DNA of 64,000 nt. Origin: CAYUMU01 sp964445985. GTDB taxonomy: Bacteria; Planctomycetota; Planctomycetia; Pirellulales; S012-138. The notes below the pieces were generated by a model. The model had not been told where the DNA came from. It made no database searches and saw only the letters and a list, made by a program, of their open reading frames with translations. Made by a program: the position numbers and the translations under genes. Numbering within the stretch: the stretch's first letter is position 1; the number at the start of each line of letters is the position of its first letter. The stretch covers positions 15,522 through 79,521 of the forward strand of contig CAYUMU010000019.1 of assembly GCA_964445985.1 (NCBI GenBank). Reading direction: 5' to 3'. This document shows positions 10,542 to 19,970 of this stretch, one piece after another.

Positions 10542-11027
10542 GGCTATTCCCCGCGAACGAAAGGTGGATGGGCGATAGCGATCAACAGAGCAGTATAATC
10601 CGTGCTTCAGTGCGAGCCGAAAAATATGTTCTTGCCATGCTGTTCGTTTTCTAGCGGTGGGTGTTTGCAGAGTCGTACCCGCTGCAACTGGATTCCCGCC
10701 CCCGTCTTCACGAGGGCAGGCTCTTCGCGGGAATGTGACGGTGTTGCGGGAATGACGGTGTTGCGGGCGATCAGGCGCAATGCGGGAAATCATGCTCGGC
10801 TGAAGAGCCGCCCAGCCGCGCCAAGCGAAACGCGCAAAAGAGCGCCCGCCGGTAGGGGCAGACTACCAGGCGGGCTATCGTGCCAGGACGGGGCAGGTTA
10901 CCTGGCACGACTGCGATATGTTATCGTATCTGCAATTAAGTTGTGCAAGATTGCCGTCAATTATTCTCAGTAATCGCCATGGGAATGAGAGGGGTATCCC
11001 TACGATCCTGGGTGTTTGTTGGCAGGA
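10542..11027. other. Intergenic region with a tandem 15-mer and a hairpin
   Basis: No gene is supported in this 486-base stretch. It holds TGACGGTGTTGCGGG twice (10736-10750 and 10753-10767, period 17). It also holds a 9-bp perfect hairpin CGTGCCAGG/CCTGGCACG (10879-10887 and 10901-10909), which may serve as a stop signal or protein site between the pump gene and the FG-GAP gene. Confidence 0.5.
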
Positions 11028-14000
11028 TCAGGCGGAAGTGACAGGGGATTGGATTGTCGGCTTTCCTGACACAACGGGTTCGGGTTTTGCCTTGGCGCGC
11101 TGAGGCACGAAGACGGTCGCCAGATCATCGAGCAGCGAGTAGATGACCGGCACGGCCAGCAAGGTCAGGAGCAGCGACAGCGTTTGCCCTCCCACGGTGA
11201 CCACGGCGATGCTGCGCCGCTCTTCGGCGCCGGGGCCGGTGGCGATCAGCAGCGGAAACATGCCGGCGATGAACGAGATGGTGGTCATGAGAATGGGCCG
11301 CAACCGATCGCGGTTGGCCAAGAGGATGGCATCGGCTCGCGGCATGCCTTTGGCGCGGAGCGAGTTCATGTGGTCCACCTGCATGATGGAGGCCTTTTTG
11401 ACCACGCCAAACAACACCAGCACGCCCAGTGCCGAGTACAGGTTCAGGCTTTCGCCGCCAAGCCAGAGGGAGATCAGTCCGAAGGGCACGGCCAGCGGCA
11501 GCGAGATCAAGATTGTCAGTGGATGCACCAGGTGCTCAAACTGCGCGGCGAGCACAATGTACATAAAGATGAACGAGAGGATGAACGTCCAGCCCAAGTC
11601 TTGCAGCGTGCGTTCCAACTCTTTGCCGCCGCCCATCACGCGCGCTTGAAAACCGGGGGGGAGCCCGAGTTCATCGGCGGCGGCCTGAACGGCGGCGACG
11701 CGATCGCCGAGGGCATAGCCGGCGGCGATATTGCCTCGCACGGCGACCATGCGTTGCCGATCGAGCCGATCGATGCGGGGAGAGGTTTGGGTTTCGCGGA
11801 ACCGCACGACGTTGTCGAGCCGCACCAATACCCCGCCGCCGGCGGCGTGCGCCAGCACTTGCTGGTCGCCCTGGTTAGGGGCGATGGCCCCGCCGTTTGC
11901 CACCGGCTTGCCGCGCACGAAGATTTGCGAAATGGTGGCGCGGTCGCGGCGATCGATGCCGGTGAGCCGCAGCTCCACGTCGTAAGCGTCGTCCAAGCGT
12001 TCGTCGCGATAACGCGACACGCGTTCATCGCCGCCCACGGCCACGCGGAGCGTATTGGCGATTTCTTGCACATCCACGCCGAGCGAGGCCGCCCTCTCGC
12101 GGTCGATATCAACCAGCAGTTGGGGTTTGTCCATGCGGTAGGTGGTGTCGAGGTCGACCAGGCCGGGAAGCTGGGCGGCCTTCTCGCGAAGCTTCTCACT
12201 AAACGCCGCCAGTTCTTCAATGTCGGGGCCCGTGATCGAGTAATCGATATCGACGGGGGCGCCTTGCCGCAGCGAGGTCAGGTTGCGAACGCTGGGCCGC
12301 AGATCGGGGAATTGCTTGAACCGCTTCCGCACCTCGGCCATTTTTTCCTGCTGCGAAAAATTGCCTTCGAAAGCCGCCGCGGGGTTGCCGCGCAGGGTTT
12401 CGCTAACGAGCCGCGGCAAAGAGAAGGTTCGCTCGGCGCTATCCGTGAGACGAATGTACATGCGAGCCGAATTGACGCCCCGCGTGCCGTTGGAGCCCAC
12501 CGAGGTGAGCACGTACTCAATGCCGGAGATCTGGCGAATCTCGGCCTCGACCGCCTTCATGCTGCCATCCATGGCGGTCATCGTGGCGCCTTCGGGCGCG
12601 CTCACGCGGACTTCGAACTCCGATTCATCCACGTTGGTGGGAATGTAGTCCTGCTGGACCAATTCGTAGAGCGGAATGTTGGCGGCGATCACCACCAGGC
12701 TGACCGCGAGCACCAGCCAGCGATGGCGCATGGAGAACCGCAGGCAGAGCATGTAGAAGCCTTCGATCCAAGCATAAAAGCCCTGGCGAGACGCGGCGGG
12801 CTTGCCAGCCGTGGCGGGGTCGGCAGCGGGGGCCGGTTTGGCCTTGAGCATGCGGCTGCACATCATCGGCGTGAGCGAAAAACTCACCAACATGGAGATC
12901 AGCACCGCCACCGTGGCCGTGATCCCAAACTGGAACAGCATCCGCCCGGTCACGCTGGAAAGAAACGAGACGGGCAAGAACACAATCACCAGCGAAAGGG
13001 TGGTGGCCAACACCGCGAAACCGATCTCGCGCGTGCCTTCCATGGCCGCCTGCCAGGGCGTGGAGCCCTTTTCTTCAATGTGGTGGAAGATGTTCTCCAG
13101 CACCACGATCGCGTCGTCGATCACCACGCCCACCATGAGCACCAGGGCCAGCATGGTGACGTTATTGAGGGTGAAGTCGAGGGCTCGCATCATGGCGAAG
13201 GTAGCCACGATCGAAGTGGGAATGGCCACGGCGGCAATGATGGTGGACCGCCAACTGCGCATGAACAGCAGCACGACAATGCTGGCCAGAATGCTGCCCG
13301 AAATCAGGTGGTTTTGAATCTCGTGCATGGCCGCGCGAATGTACCGCGACTGGTCTTGCATGATCTGCAGTTTCACATCCGGCGGCAGGAGTTCCTCGGC
13401 GCGTTTCAGCCGCTCTTTCACGGCGTCGATCACGGCCACGGTATTGGTGCCCGACTGCCGTTGAACCTCGATCACCACGGCGGGCTTGCCGTCGAGCATG
13501 GCCACGCTGCGGATTTCCTTTTGACCGTCGATCACGGTTCCCAAGTCGGCCAAACGAATGGCCGTGCCATCAACCGTGGCCACGACCAACTCCAGAAACG
13601 CCTCGGCCGAGTTGAACCTTCCCAGGGTGCGCAGCGTGAGCTCGCGGTTGCCGGCATCGACGCGGCCGCCGGGGATTTCGGCGTTTTGTCGAACCAAGGC
13701 ATCACGCACATCGCCGATCGTTAGCCCATAGGCCGTGAGCCGGCCGGCGTCGATCTGCACGTTGATGGCCCGATCCATGGCGCCGCTGATTTCCACGGTT
13801 CCCACGCCGCGGGCCGACTCAATCACATTCTTCACGTAGCGCTCGGCCAGCACATACAGCTCGCGCGAATCGCGGGGGCCGGAAACCGCCAGCGAGAGAA
13901 TGGGCGACGAATCGACATCTTGTTTCTTGATGACCGGTGGATCAATCCCTGGCGGCAACAGATTGAGCACGCTGCTCACGGCGTCGCGCACGTCTTGCGA

Positions 14001-14315
14001 AGCGGCATCGACATCGCGATCGAGGTCGAACGTAATCAGCAAAAACGAACTGCCTTCACTGGAAATCGAACGCAGTTCGTCAATGCCGGCCACCGTGGCC
14101 ACGGCGTCTTCCAGCGGCTGCGTCACTTCGGACTCAACCTCTTCCGGCGCGGCGCCTATGTAAGACGTGCGCACGTAGATGGTGGGCATGTCCATTTCCG
14201 GGAAACGGTCCACGCCCAATTGCGAATAACTGGCCACGCCCGCGACCACCAAGGCGGCGATCAACATCACGGCGAACACGGGGCGACGAACGCAAATTTC
14301 GGCCAGCCATTGCAC
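11028..14315 (-). CDS. RND-family efflux transporter (AcrB/MdtB-like inner-membrane pump)
   Basis: A 1095-residue resistance-nodulation-division permease, within the usual 1000-1100 range. It begins with the classic first helix (MQWLAEICVRRPVFAVMLIA) and the FPEMDMP segment. Proton-relay aspartates D400-D401 lie in helix 4 (VGVVIDDAIVVLENI). Two large periplasmic loops and the second-half helices follow (ILSFIFMYIVLAAQFEHLVH, SLPLAVPFGLISLWLGGESL). RND pumps expel drugs, dyes or other small molecules using the proton gradient, and need a periplasmic adaptor and an outer-membrane channel. The adaptor is encoded 157 bases upstream on the same strand, so the two form an operon. No TolC-type channel gene is adjacent. 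The substrate cannot be told from sequence; it resembles multidrug rather than heavy-metal pumps. Confidence 0.95.
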   Translation of the reverse strand: MQWLAEICVRRPVFAVMLIAALVVAGVASYSQLGVDRFPEMDMPTIYVRTSYIGAAPEEVESEVTQPLEDAVATVAGIDELRSISSEGSSFLLITFDLDRDVDAASQDVRDAVSSVLNLLPPGIDPPVIKKQDVDSSPILSLAVSGPRDSRELYVLAERYVKNVIESARGVGTVEISGAMDRAINVQIDAGRLTAYGLTIGDVRDALVRQNAEIPGGRVDAGNRELTLRTLGRFNSAEAFLELVVATVDGTAIRLADLGTVIDGQKEIRSVAMLDGKPAVVIEVQRQSGTNTVAVIDAVKERLKRAEELLPPDVKLQIMQDQSRYIRAAMHEIQNHLISGSILASIVVLLFMRSWRSTIIAAVAIPTSIVATFAMMRALDFTLNNVTMLALVLMVGVVIDDAIVVLENIFHHIEEKGSTPWQAAMEGTREIGFAVLATTLSLVIVFLPVSFLSSVTGRMLFQFGITATVAVLISMLVSFSLTPMMCSRMLKAKPAPAADPATAGKPAASRQGFYAWIEGFYMLCLRFSMRHRWLVLAVSLVVIAANIPLYELVQQDYIPTNVDESEFEVRVSAPEGATMTAMDGSMKAVEAEIRQISGIEYVLTSVGSNGTRGVNSARMYIRLTDSAERTFSLPRLVSETLRGNPAAAFEGNFSQQEKMAEVRKRFKQFPDLRPSVRNLTSLRQGAPVDIDYSITGPDIEELAAFSEKLREKAAQLPGLVDLDTTYRMDKPQLLVDIDRERAASLGVDVQEIANTLRVAVGGDERVSRYRDERLDDAYDVELRLTGIDRRDRATISQIFVRGKPVANGGAIAPNQGDQQVLAHAAGGGVLVRLDNVVRFRETQTSPRIDRLDRQRMVAVRGNIAAGYALGDRVAAVQAAADELGLPPGFQARVMGGGKELERTLQDLGWTFILSFIFMYIVLAAQFEHLVHPLTILISLPLAVPFGLISLWLGGESLNLYSALGVLVLFGVVKKASIMQVDHMNSLRAKGMPRADAILLANRDRLRPILMTTISFIAGMFPLLIATGPGAEERRSIAVVTVGGQTLSLLLTLLAVPVIYSLLDDLATVFVPQRAKAKPEPVVSGKPTIQSPVTSA

Positions 14316-14472
14316 GGGGTGAGGCCTCCGGCGAGTCGGAAAGAAGAGAAAACAGCGTGGGGCCGGCAGCCCCCCAAGGATTAGATCCGTTTCTGGCGAC
14401 GAATGAGACGTGGCATGCTAGCGGTAGGCTCTCCAGTGGTTTTCCGGGTGGAAGCCTGGGGGGAGAGCAGGC

Positions 14473-15807
14473 TTACCCGGCTTCCAGGCTGCTGGCAAGT
14501 TGATGTGGAATGGCACGCACCTCACCCATCACACCGCGAGATCCGTCGTAAATGATGGAGTCACCCGCCTGCAGTCCCGAGAGGATTTCCACCAGGCCAC
14601 GTTCATGCCGGCCGGTTTTGACAGGTCGAGCCACGGAGGCGCCGCTTTCCACGACCCACACTTTGCGGATGCCAGCGAACTCCGTCATGGCCGATTCGGG
14701 GATGGCGAGGGTTTCGGCCTGGGGATCCACCACGATATCGGCTTCGGCAAACAGGCCGGTTCGCAGCAAGGCATCGGGGTTGGAAATATCGGCTTCGATC
14801 ATCAGCGAGCGGCTGGTGATATCCAGCGAGGGACTAATGCGCGTGATTTGGGCCGGCAAGGTGTCTTTCATGCCGGCCAAACGCACAAAGACCTCTTGGC
14901 CCAGCCGTAAATTCATGGCCTTGCGTTCGGGCACGGCGCCTCGATATCGCAAGGGATCGGTTCGAACCAGGGTTACCGCCTCTTGGCCCACTTGCAGATA
15001 AGCGCCCGGAGCGGTGTGGCGGCGGAGCACCAGCCCATCGAACGGGGCTTTGATGACCGTATCGCTCAACCGTTGCTTGGCCACGGCCAGTTCGGCCCGG
15101 CGAACTTTGATGAGGGCCATTTTTTCCCGCACCTGGTTGATGGCCGCTTGGTAGCGGCTGCGGGCGACTTTCTCGGCGGATTCTAAACGCTGCATTTCGT
15201 GACGGGTAATGGCCCCAAACTGCCGAGCTTCGGTGCCCATTCCGGCCAGTTGCTCCCCCCGTTCGCGGTTGGAGGCAGCCTCTTCGACCAACGCCTGCTC
15301 GATTTCAACCAGCGGAGAGTTTTCGGGTTTCTTTTGATCTTCGGGATAGGGGGGCGCGTCGGTGAGGCCGGCATCGAGGCCCACGGCCTGCAGGGCTTGT
15401 AGCAGCTGGGCTTCGGCTTGTCGCACCGCCAGGCTGAACTCTTCGGCATCGAGGACGACCAGTTCGTCGTCTTTTTTGACAGGCGACCCCAGGTCGACCG
15501 TAACCCGGCCCACACGGCCGGCGACCTTCGACCCCAAGATGACCTCATCATCGGCAATCAGGCTTCCTTGAGCCCGCACGACCTGGGGCCAGGAGTGGTA
15601 AGCGACCGTGGCAACTTGAACATTCGGGACCGGCTGTTCAGCGACCTTGGTCCCCTTAACCGTGGAACTTGGCTGCTGATTGCAACCGGCGGCAAACGCC
15701 AAAGTGGCCAGGCACAGCGAGCCTAGCCAGGGAAGGGGGCGAGGGATAACTCGACCACGGGGATCCCTTCCACAATCGAACAACACGCAACGAGTCGTTG
15801 TGTTCAT
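14473..15807 (-). CDS. RND efflux periplasmic adaptor lipoprotein (HlyD/MFP family)
   Basis: A 444-residue membrane-fusion protein that bridges an RND pump to an outer-membrane channel. The N-terminus ends in a lipobox (LAFAAGC, Cys42), so it should be lipid-anchored. It then shows the barrel/lipoyl half (EVILGSKVAGRVGRVTVDLG), a long helical hairpin (about 130-245), the second lipoyl half (VIKAPFDGLVLRRHTAPGAY) and C-terminal beta-barrel domains. A TTG three codons upstream (15816) could also serve as start; ATG 15807 is preferred. It is the first gene of a two-gene operon with the pump. Upstream lies a 322-base divergent region shared with proB. Confidence 0.92.
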   Translation of the reverse strand: MNTTTRCVLFDCGRDPRGRVIPRPLPWLGSLCLATLAFAAGCNQQPSSTVKGTKVAEQPVPNVQVATVAYHSWPQVVRAQGSLIADDEVILGSKVAGRVGRVTVDLGSPVKKDDELVVLDAEEFSLAVRQAEAQLLQALQAVGLDAGLTDAPPYPEDQKKPENSPLVEIEQALVEEAASNRERGEQLAGMGTEARQFGAITRHEMQRLESAEKVARSRYQAAINQVREKMALIKVRRAELAVAKQRLSDTVIKAPFDGLVLRRHTAPGAYLQVGQEAVTLVRTDPLRYRGAVPERKAMNLRLGQEVFVRLAGMKDTLPAQITRISPSLDITSRSLMIEADISNPDALLRTGLFAEADIVVDPQAETLAIPESAMTEFAGIRKVWVVESGASVARPVKTGRHERGLVEILSGLQAGDSIIYDGSRGVMGEVRAIPHQLASSLEAG

Positions 15808-16129
15808 GGTAAGCAAATCTGGAGAGGCGTGGGCTGCAAGGCGGGGAGGCGCGGCGGGTATTGCTGGGGGGTATTAGCGCAACATCTTGGCTACCAGCCG
15901 CTCAGACATTATACCCAGATGCAGTGCATGCGCAAAGCAACTTCGATGCGGGACTTCGCTGCCAAGACCCCCCAGAGCGGTAGGTTTCACTCCCCTGCCC
16001 AGCCCGCCGTTCAAAAGGGCCATTTGAACCTGTGGTAGGGGTCTTTGCGGCCTAAGGGCCTCCCGTTCCCCCCCGTTGCAAAGCCGCCGTAATTAGCAGG
16101 TTCTGTAAATCCTTGCGTTGTGATTGTTT
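15808..16129. promoter_or_regulatory. Divergent promoter region between the efflux operon and proB
   Basis: The 322 bases separate two head-to-head genes and must hold promoters for both. I see no operator palindrome or riboswitch that I would defend. Confidence 0.5.
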
Positions 16130-17272
16130 ATGACCGATTTGCTCCGTCAAGAACTGGCCACCTTGGTCGACACCATGGTGGTGAAGGTCGGTACCCGCGT
16201 CCTTACGCACGACGACGGCCGGCTCAACGAAGATCGCGTGGAGCGATTGGCGGAGGAACTGCACCAGCTCATCCTCAGCGGGCGGCGGGTGGTGCTGGTG
16301 AGCTCGGGCGCCGTGGGGGCAGGCATTGGGCGACTCGGATTGCCCGGCCGGCCCACCAACCTGGCTCAACTTCAGGCCGTGGCCGCCGTGGGGCAGAGCC
16401 ACCTGATCGAGGTTTACGACCGCTCGCTGCGCAAGCATGGCCGCCATGCCGCCCAATTGTTGCTCACGGCCGAAGATCTCAATCATCGCACCCGGTATCT
16501 GAACGTGCGGAACACGCTGCTGGCCCTGATGGAGTTCGGGGCGGTGCCGATCATCAACGAGAACGACACCGTGGCCGTGGAAGAATTGCAAACCACCTTC
16601 GGCGACAACGATCGCCTGGCCGCGCTGGTGACCAACCTGCTGCGGGCGCCGCTGATGGTGCTGCTCTCCGATGTGGAGGGGCTCTATGACCGCCCCCCCA
16701 CCGATCCCGCGGCCCAGGTCGTGCCCACGGTGGCCGAGCTGAACGCCGACGTTTGGGCGCTGGTTCGCGATGTCAAAACGGGCCTCAGCAAGGGGGGCAT
16801 GGCCAGCAAGCTGAGGGCAGCCCGCATTGCCACGGCGGCGGGCGAAAACGTCATCATTGCCTCGGGCCGCCGGCCCGGCGTGCTGGCTGAAATTGTCTCC
16901 GGAAAATGCACCGGCACCCTGTTTCTGGCCCGAGGTCAAAATGTGTCCAGCCGCAAACGGTGGATTGGCTTTACCGTGCAACCGCGCGGAATTCTCGACC
17001 TCGATGCGGGCGCCAGCCAGGCCGTGGTTGGCAAGGGCCGCAGCCTGCTGGCGATTGGCGTGGTGAGCGTGGGCGGTGACTTTCGCAAGGGGGACGTGGT
17101 GGTGCTGCGCAACCCCGAAGGCAAAGAAATTGCCCGCGGCCTGGCCAATTACACGGCCGACGAAATTCGCCTGATCCGCGGCATGCGCACCGAGCAAATC
17201 GCTCCGGCCCTGGGGCAATGCCCTTACGATGAAGTCATTCACCGCGATAATTTGATGCTGACCGCCGAATAG
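16130..17272 (+). CDS. proB: Glutamate 5-kinase with C-terminal PUA domain
   Basis: ProB phosphorylates glutamate, the first and feedback-controlled step of proline synthesis. The 380-residue product has the amino-acid-kinase fold: VVKVGTRVLTHDDG at the N-terminus, the LVSSGAVGAGIGRLGL glycine motif, the NENDTV/FGDNDRLAA active-site segment, and VKTGLSKGGMASKLRAA. From about residue 280 a PUA domain follows (GILDLDAGASQAVVGKGRSL), as in long-form ProB proteins. ATG 16130 is preferred over a TTG two codons earlier. No proA is adjacent. Confidence 0.96.
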   Translation: MTDLLRQELATLVDTMVVKVGTRVLTHDDGRLNEDRVERLAEELHQLILSGRRVVLVSSGAVGAGIGRLGLPGRPTNLAQLQAVAAVGQSHLIEVYDRSLRKHGRHAAQLLLTAEDLNHRTRYLNVRNTLLALMEFGAVPIINENDTVAVEELQTTFGDNDRLAALVTNLLRAPLMVLLSDVEGLYDRPPTDPAAQVVPTVAELNADVWALVRDVKTGLSKGGMASKLRAARIATAAGENVIIASGRRPGVLAEIVSGKCTGTLFLARGQNVSSRKRWIGFTVQPRGILDLDAGASQAVVGKGRSLLAIGVVSVGGDFRKGDVVVLRNPEGKEIARGLANYTADEIRLIRGMRTEQIAPALGQCPYDEVIHRDNLMLTAE

Positions 17273-17631
17273 GGAACGGTCTTTCCGCCTCTTCCTGGAA
17301 GGGCTGGGGATGGGCGTGCAACCGTCAGACGTATGCCGAGTTGGTCAGGCCATCGGAACCGACGTGGAGAGACACGCCCCGCGGAGGCAAAGCTACCGCT
17401 TCCGAAAGAGCGAGCAGTTCTCCTCGGCAAAGTCTAGGAGGATGCGAAGGAGCTTGAAGCGGCCACGCCGCCCGGTATCCGAGCGATTCAGCGAACTGCT
17501 GCCAGCGATCCGCGAGTTCGCGGTTGGCAGTGATGCTGATTTCGTGGGGCTTTGGCACGGGGGGGAATGTGCCAGCAGTCCGGTTGTGAAGCAAGCAGGA
17601 GAACTTGACGGACTATGCTAAGGGTGGCGCT
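17273..17631. other. Intergenic stretch without a supported gene
   Basis: These 359 bases between proB and the convergent unknown gene hold only short overlapping frames on both strands. One minus-strand frame (17325-17594) reads like a fragment of something real (HEISITANRELADRWQQF), but I cannot place it and the rest is not convincing. Confidence 0.4.
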
Positions 17632-18357
17632 TCAAGCAGGATGAGAACGTCGCTGAAGTTCAGCTTCAAAAGGAGCAAGAATGTCCCGAAGATCGGTGAC
17701 TTTCTTCTCAGCATTGGCGACAACATGGTCTGGCAGCGGCTTATCTGTAAATTCCTTTTGCTGCTTCTGTGCTTTGACCTCGTGTAGCGCAGACTCAGCC
17801 GCAGCAATTTCAGCCTTCCCCTTGTCGATCACCCACCCCAAATCTTTGTCACTGTACCAGCGGAGGTCATCAAACCCGAAGCTCGCGAAAGCACTGAAAA
17901 TGCGGACTTGAAGATCGCGAGTGAACTCATCGCTCAACCGGGCGATCCGCCTATCGCTTAAGAACGCGGCACGCTCTACTGATTTCGTTGGGATCTCGAT
18001 GTCGTGAAATGAATCCAGCCTTGCCGCAAAACGTCCGTCATATCCCGGCATCTCTCCCAGATAGAAGACATCCGGTGCTCCCTCGCCATCGCGGATTTTC
18101 TTGAGAAACTTACGCACGTCATCGAGGCTCTTTACCTCCGACGTGCCTCCCGTCATTTTTTCGATCGGAAGTGCGGTGACATGGCTCTTATTGATCGCGA
18201 CACACGGTCGAGAAATGCACATACAGAGCTTGTCGTTGGCAAGAGCTGGCTCACCACCGTCTTCATCGGAGTTATTGGTCGAGAAAAGCTTGAGGCCCCG
18301 AAGAATGTCCCCTTGCGATAGGGGAACATCCTCAGGAACCGGTTCAATAATCGGCAT
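17632..18357 (-). CDS. Unknown protein, third gene of an overlapping three-gene cassette
   Basis: A 241-residue product that I do not recognise. From ATG 18357 it starts MPIIEPVPEDVPLSQGDIL and carries a cysteine-rich patch (LCMCISRPCVAI, about residues 45-56). A long helical, probably coiled-coil stretch follows (AEIAAAESALHEVKAQKQQK, and the AEKKVTDLRDILAPFEAEL segment near the end). There is no signal peptide or membrane helix. Its start lies inside the end of the preceding gene (14-base overlap), which suggests translational coupling. The three-gene unit has visibly lower GC than its neighbours, pointing to transfer. No function is claimed. Confidence 0.7.
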   Translation of the reverse strand: MPIIEPVPEDVPLSQGDILRGLKLFSTNNSDEDGGEPALANDKLCMCISRPCVAINKSHVTALPIEKMTGGTSEVKSLDDVRKFLKKIRDGEGAPDVFYLGEMPGYDGRFAARLDSFHDIEIPTKSVERAAFLSDRRIARLSDEFTRDLQVRIFSAFASFGFDDLRWYSDKDLGWVIDKGKAEIAAAESALHEVKAQKQQKEFTDKPLPDHVVANAEKKVTDLRDILAPFEAELQRRSHPA

Positions 18358-18739
18358 TCGTGTTCTCAAGGTACTGCTTGGCAGCTTGACTGATCCGATC
18401 GTCGTCCTTGCTCCAAGAAAACCTCAAAGGCTCATGGAAATCGACCTTTGGGCATTCCTTCTTCTGAGACGACAACAGTTTCAAACCCTCGATTGCACTC
18501 ATGGCTACAGGGCGCGATTGTTCGTTCTCCGCCTCAGCCTGAGACTGAAAAAGAACGAGGGCAAGACTGGTCATGACAACACCCTGGATTCCGCGGCGCA
18601 TGACAGAAGTACAGGCTTCCGTCTTGAATGAATCGAAATCGGTACTTACCTCTTCGACCAGCGGTTCCACGTATGGCGGCTTCACATTGAAATTGCGATA
18701 CGCCCCCATCGGAATAGGCTTCGTCATTAGTTCAGTCAT
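18344..18739 (-). CDS. Unknown small protein, second gene of the three-gene cassette
   Basis: A 131-residue product starting MTELMTKPIPMGAYRNFNVK after a good ribosome-binding site (GAGGGGA just before the ATG). This site decides the start against a longer frame reaching 18793. A hydrophobic stretch in the middle (GVVMTSLALVLF) could be a short membrane helix. The C-terminal third looks like a compact domain (VDFHEPLRFSWSKDDDRISQ). It overlaps both neighbours, by 8 bases upstream and 14 bases downstream. I do not recognise the family. Confidence 0.65.
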   Translation of the reverse strand: MTELMTKPIPMGAYRNFNVKPPYVEPLVEEVSTDFDSFKTEACTSVMRRGIQGVVMTSLALVLFQSQAEAENEQSRPVAMSAIEGLKLLSSQKKECPKVDFHEPLRFSWSKDDDRISQAAKQYLENTNADY

Positions 18740-19394
18740 GGTCCCCTCCCTCAACCGTATGCAGAATTCCCGCCGCCAGATGTCGTGCTTCATCCCAGCG
18801 ATTCAAGAAGTCCACAAGTCGTTGTACATCGCGTTGCTTCTGCGGAATATCCATGTGGTAGTTGAAAGCAAATTGCATCAACTCAACCTCTTTCTTATTT
18901 GGCAAGGTCACTCGAATCGGTTTTACGTCGAGTTTCATTCTCGCTCCTAATGCTTCCTTACTCAGGTAAGCACCGAAACGGGCATCTGGCGTGTCGAACG
19001 CTCGGAAAAGCGATCTCGATCCGTCATAGAAAAGACATCGCGATACCTCGCTGGCTTCCACATCTTCCGAATGGTAATGCCAAACGAAATTCAGCCCGAC
19101 CGCCGAGTACGGCGTGTGCGGAAGTGTCTCGACAATGCGACGGAGGACATCCGACACAACGTCCTGATGATAATCCGCATCACCGACTGGAGTGAACTGG
19201 AGCTGCTCTGGAGACGCAAACAGGACAAAACGCGAAGTGTTGACGTTCGCCAACATGTCCGTGAAAATGCATCCGTCCTTGAACTCATTTCGATCCACCA
19301 GACCGTTGTCGACGAGCCATATCTGGTTCACGATCGAGGGATTGAACTGCCGTGCGACCACTACTGCGTTCGCATTGGCAAGCGTGAAACTCAT
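18732..19394 (-). CDS. Unknown protein, first gene of the three-gene cassette
   Basis: A 220-residue product starting MSFTLANANAVVVARQFNPS. It looks like one folded domain of mixed alpha/beta type (QIWLVDNGLVDRNEF, YSAVGLNFVWHYHSED, VELMQFAFNYHMDIPQ), with no signal peptide and no motif I can name. The frame is open upstream to 19451, but the chosen ATG begins the folded-looking part. Its end overlaps the next gene by 8 bases. The set of three overlapping genes in a lower-GC patch next to other accessory DNA is typical of a mobile functional module such as a defence or stress cassette; that is only a guess. Confidence 0.7.
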   Translation of the reverse strand: MSFTLANANAVVVARQFNPSIVNQIWLVDNGLVDRNEFKDGCIFTDMLANVNTSRFVLFASPEQLQFTPVGDADYHQDVVSDVLRRIVETLPHTPYSAVGLNFVWHYHSEDVEASEVSRCLFYDGSRSLFRAFDTPDARFGAYLSKEALGARMKLDVKPIRVTLPNKKEVELMQFAFNYHMDIPQKQRDVQRLVDFLNRWDEARHLAAGILHTVEGGDHD

Positions 19395-19548
19395 CGCGTT
19401 CCCATCCCGAAGTCTTCCCTCAGAGCACCGGCCCCGCTCGAAAGTTTGCAATTCTAATGCCCTTCCCCCGCCACGTCTATGCCGGGCGGGCGTTTCTAAA
19501 GGTATTCTAGGCCAAGGGTTTGCGTGTGCAAGCCCCTCCGTCGCATGA

Positions 19549-19752
19549 TCAGGAGCTCCTCGATCTCCCCTCGTTGGCAGCGAGGCACATCACAGCGGTA
19601 GCATCGGGAGCGTCGTCCTTTGCGTTCGGATCGTCATCCGGATGATGGACCGACAGGTATTTTCCGTCTCCCTTGTATTCCTTCACCAACCCGCAGAATT
19701 GCTCCTCGAATTCATCTGCTAGCGGGTGATCCGACGGGTACGAGAACCTCAT
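19549..19752 (-). CDS. Small ORF with phage-terminase-like C-terminal flavour
   Basis: A 67-codon frame starting MRFSYPSDHPLADEFEEQF and containing VHHPDDDPNAKDDAPDATAV. The DDAPDA-type ending resembles the C-terminus of some large terminase subunits, so it may be a terminal fragment of such a gene rather than a whole one. Its ATG overlaps the stop of the preceding small frame as ATGA. Real status uncertain. Confidence 0.35.
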   Translation of the reverse strand: MRFSYPSDHPLADEFEEQFCGLVKEYKGDGKYLSVHHPDDDPNAKDDAPDATAVMCLAANEGRSRSS

Positions 19753-19970
19753 CGGATCGCTCGGGCCCTCAAAAAGGCATCCTGGAGCAGTGTGGACCTC
19801 TGGTGCTTGCTTTGCAAAGTAAATCGTACCCCGCTCTCTGGGGCCATCGGAAGCCGTGTATCCGTTCCAAGCGTTAACATCGGCATATCTTCTAGTCCGG
19901 TCGAGTCTCCGCCCCCTCCTCGGATACGCTCTTCGTAGGTGACTTTCTGTTCAGTTCTATCAGAATTCAA
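19749..19970 (-). CDS. Hypothetical small ORF
   Basis: A 73-codon frame (MNSDRTEQKVTYEERIRGGG...) whose TGA overlaps the next ATG by 4 bases. That overlap is its only support; nothing in the sequence is recognisable. The rest of 19971-20293 holds no gene. Confidence 0.25.
   Translation of the reverse strand: MNSDRTEQKVTYEERIRGGGGDSTGLEDMPMLTLGTDTRLPMAPESGVRFTLQSKHQRSTLLQDAFLRARAIR

Noticed and set aside
11184..13724. An 846-codon open frame on the plus strand opposite the RND pump
   Set aside because: It mirrors the pump gene, has histidine- and glycine-rich shadow composition and no motif; high GC keeps antisense frames open.
17325..17594. Minus-strand frame with a protein-like stretch between proB and the unknown cassette
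   Set aside because: Too short and without recognisable family; the rest of the frame is not protein-like. Kept only as a note.
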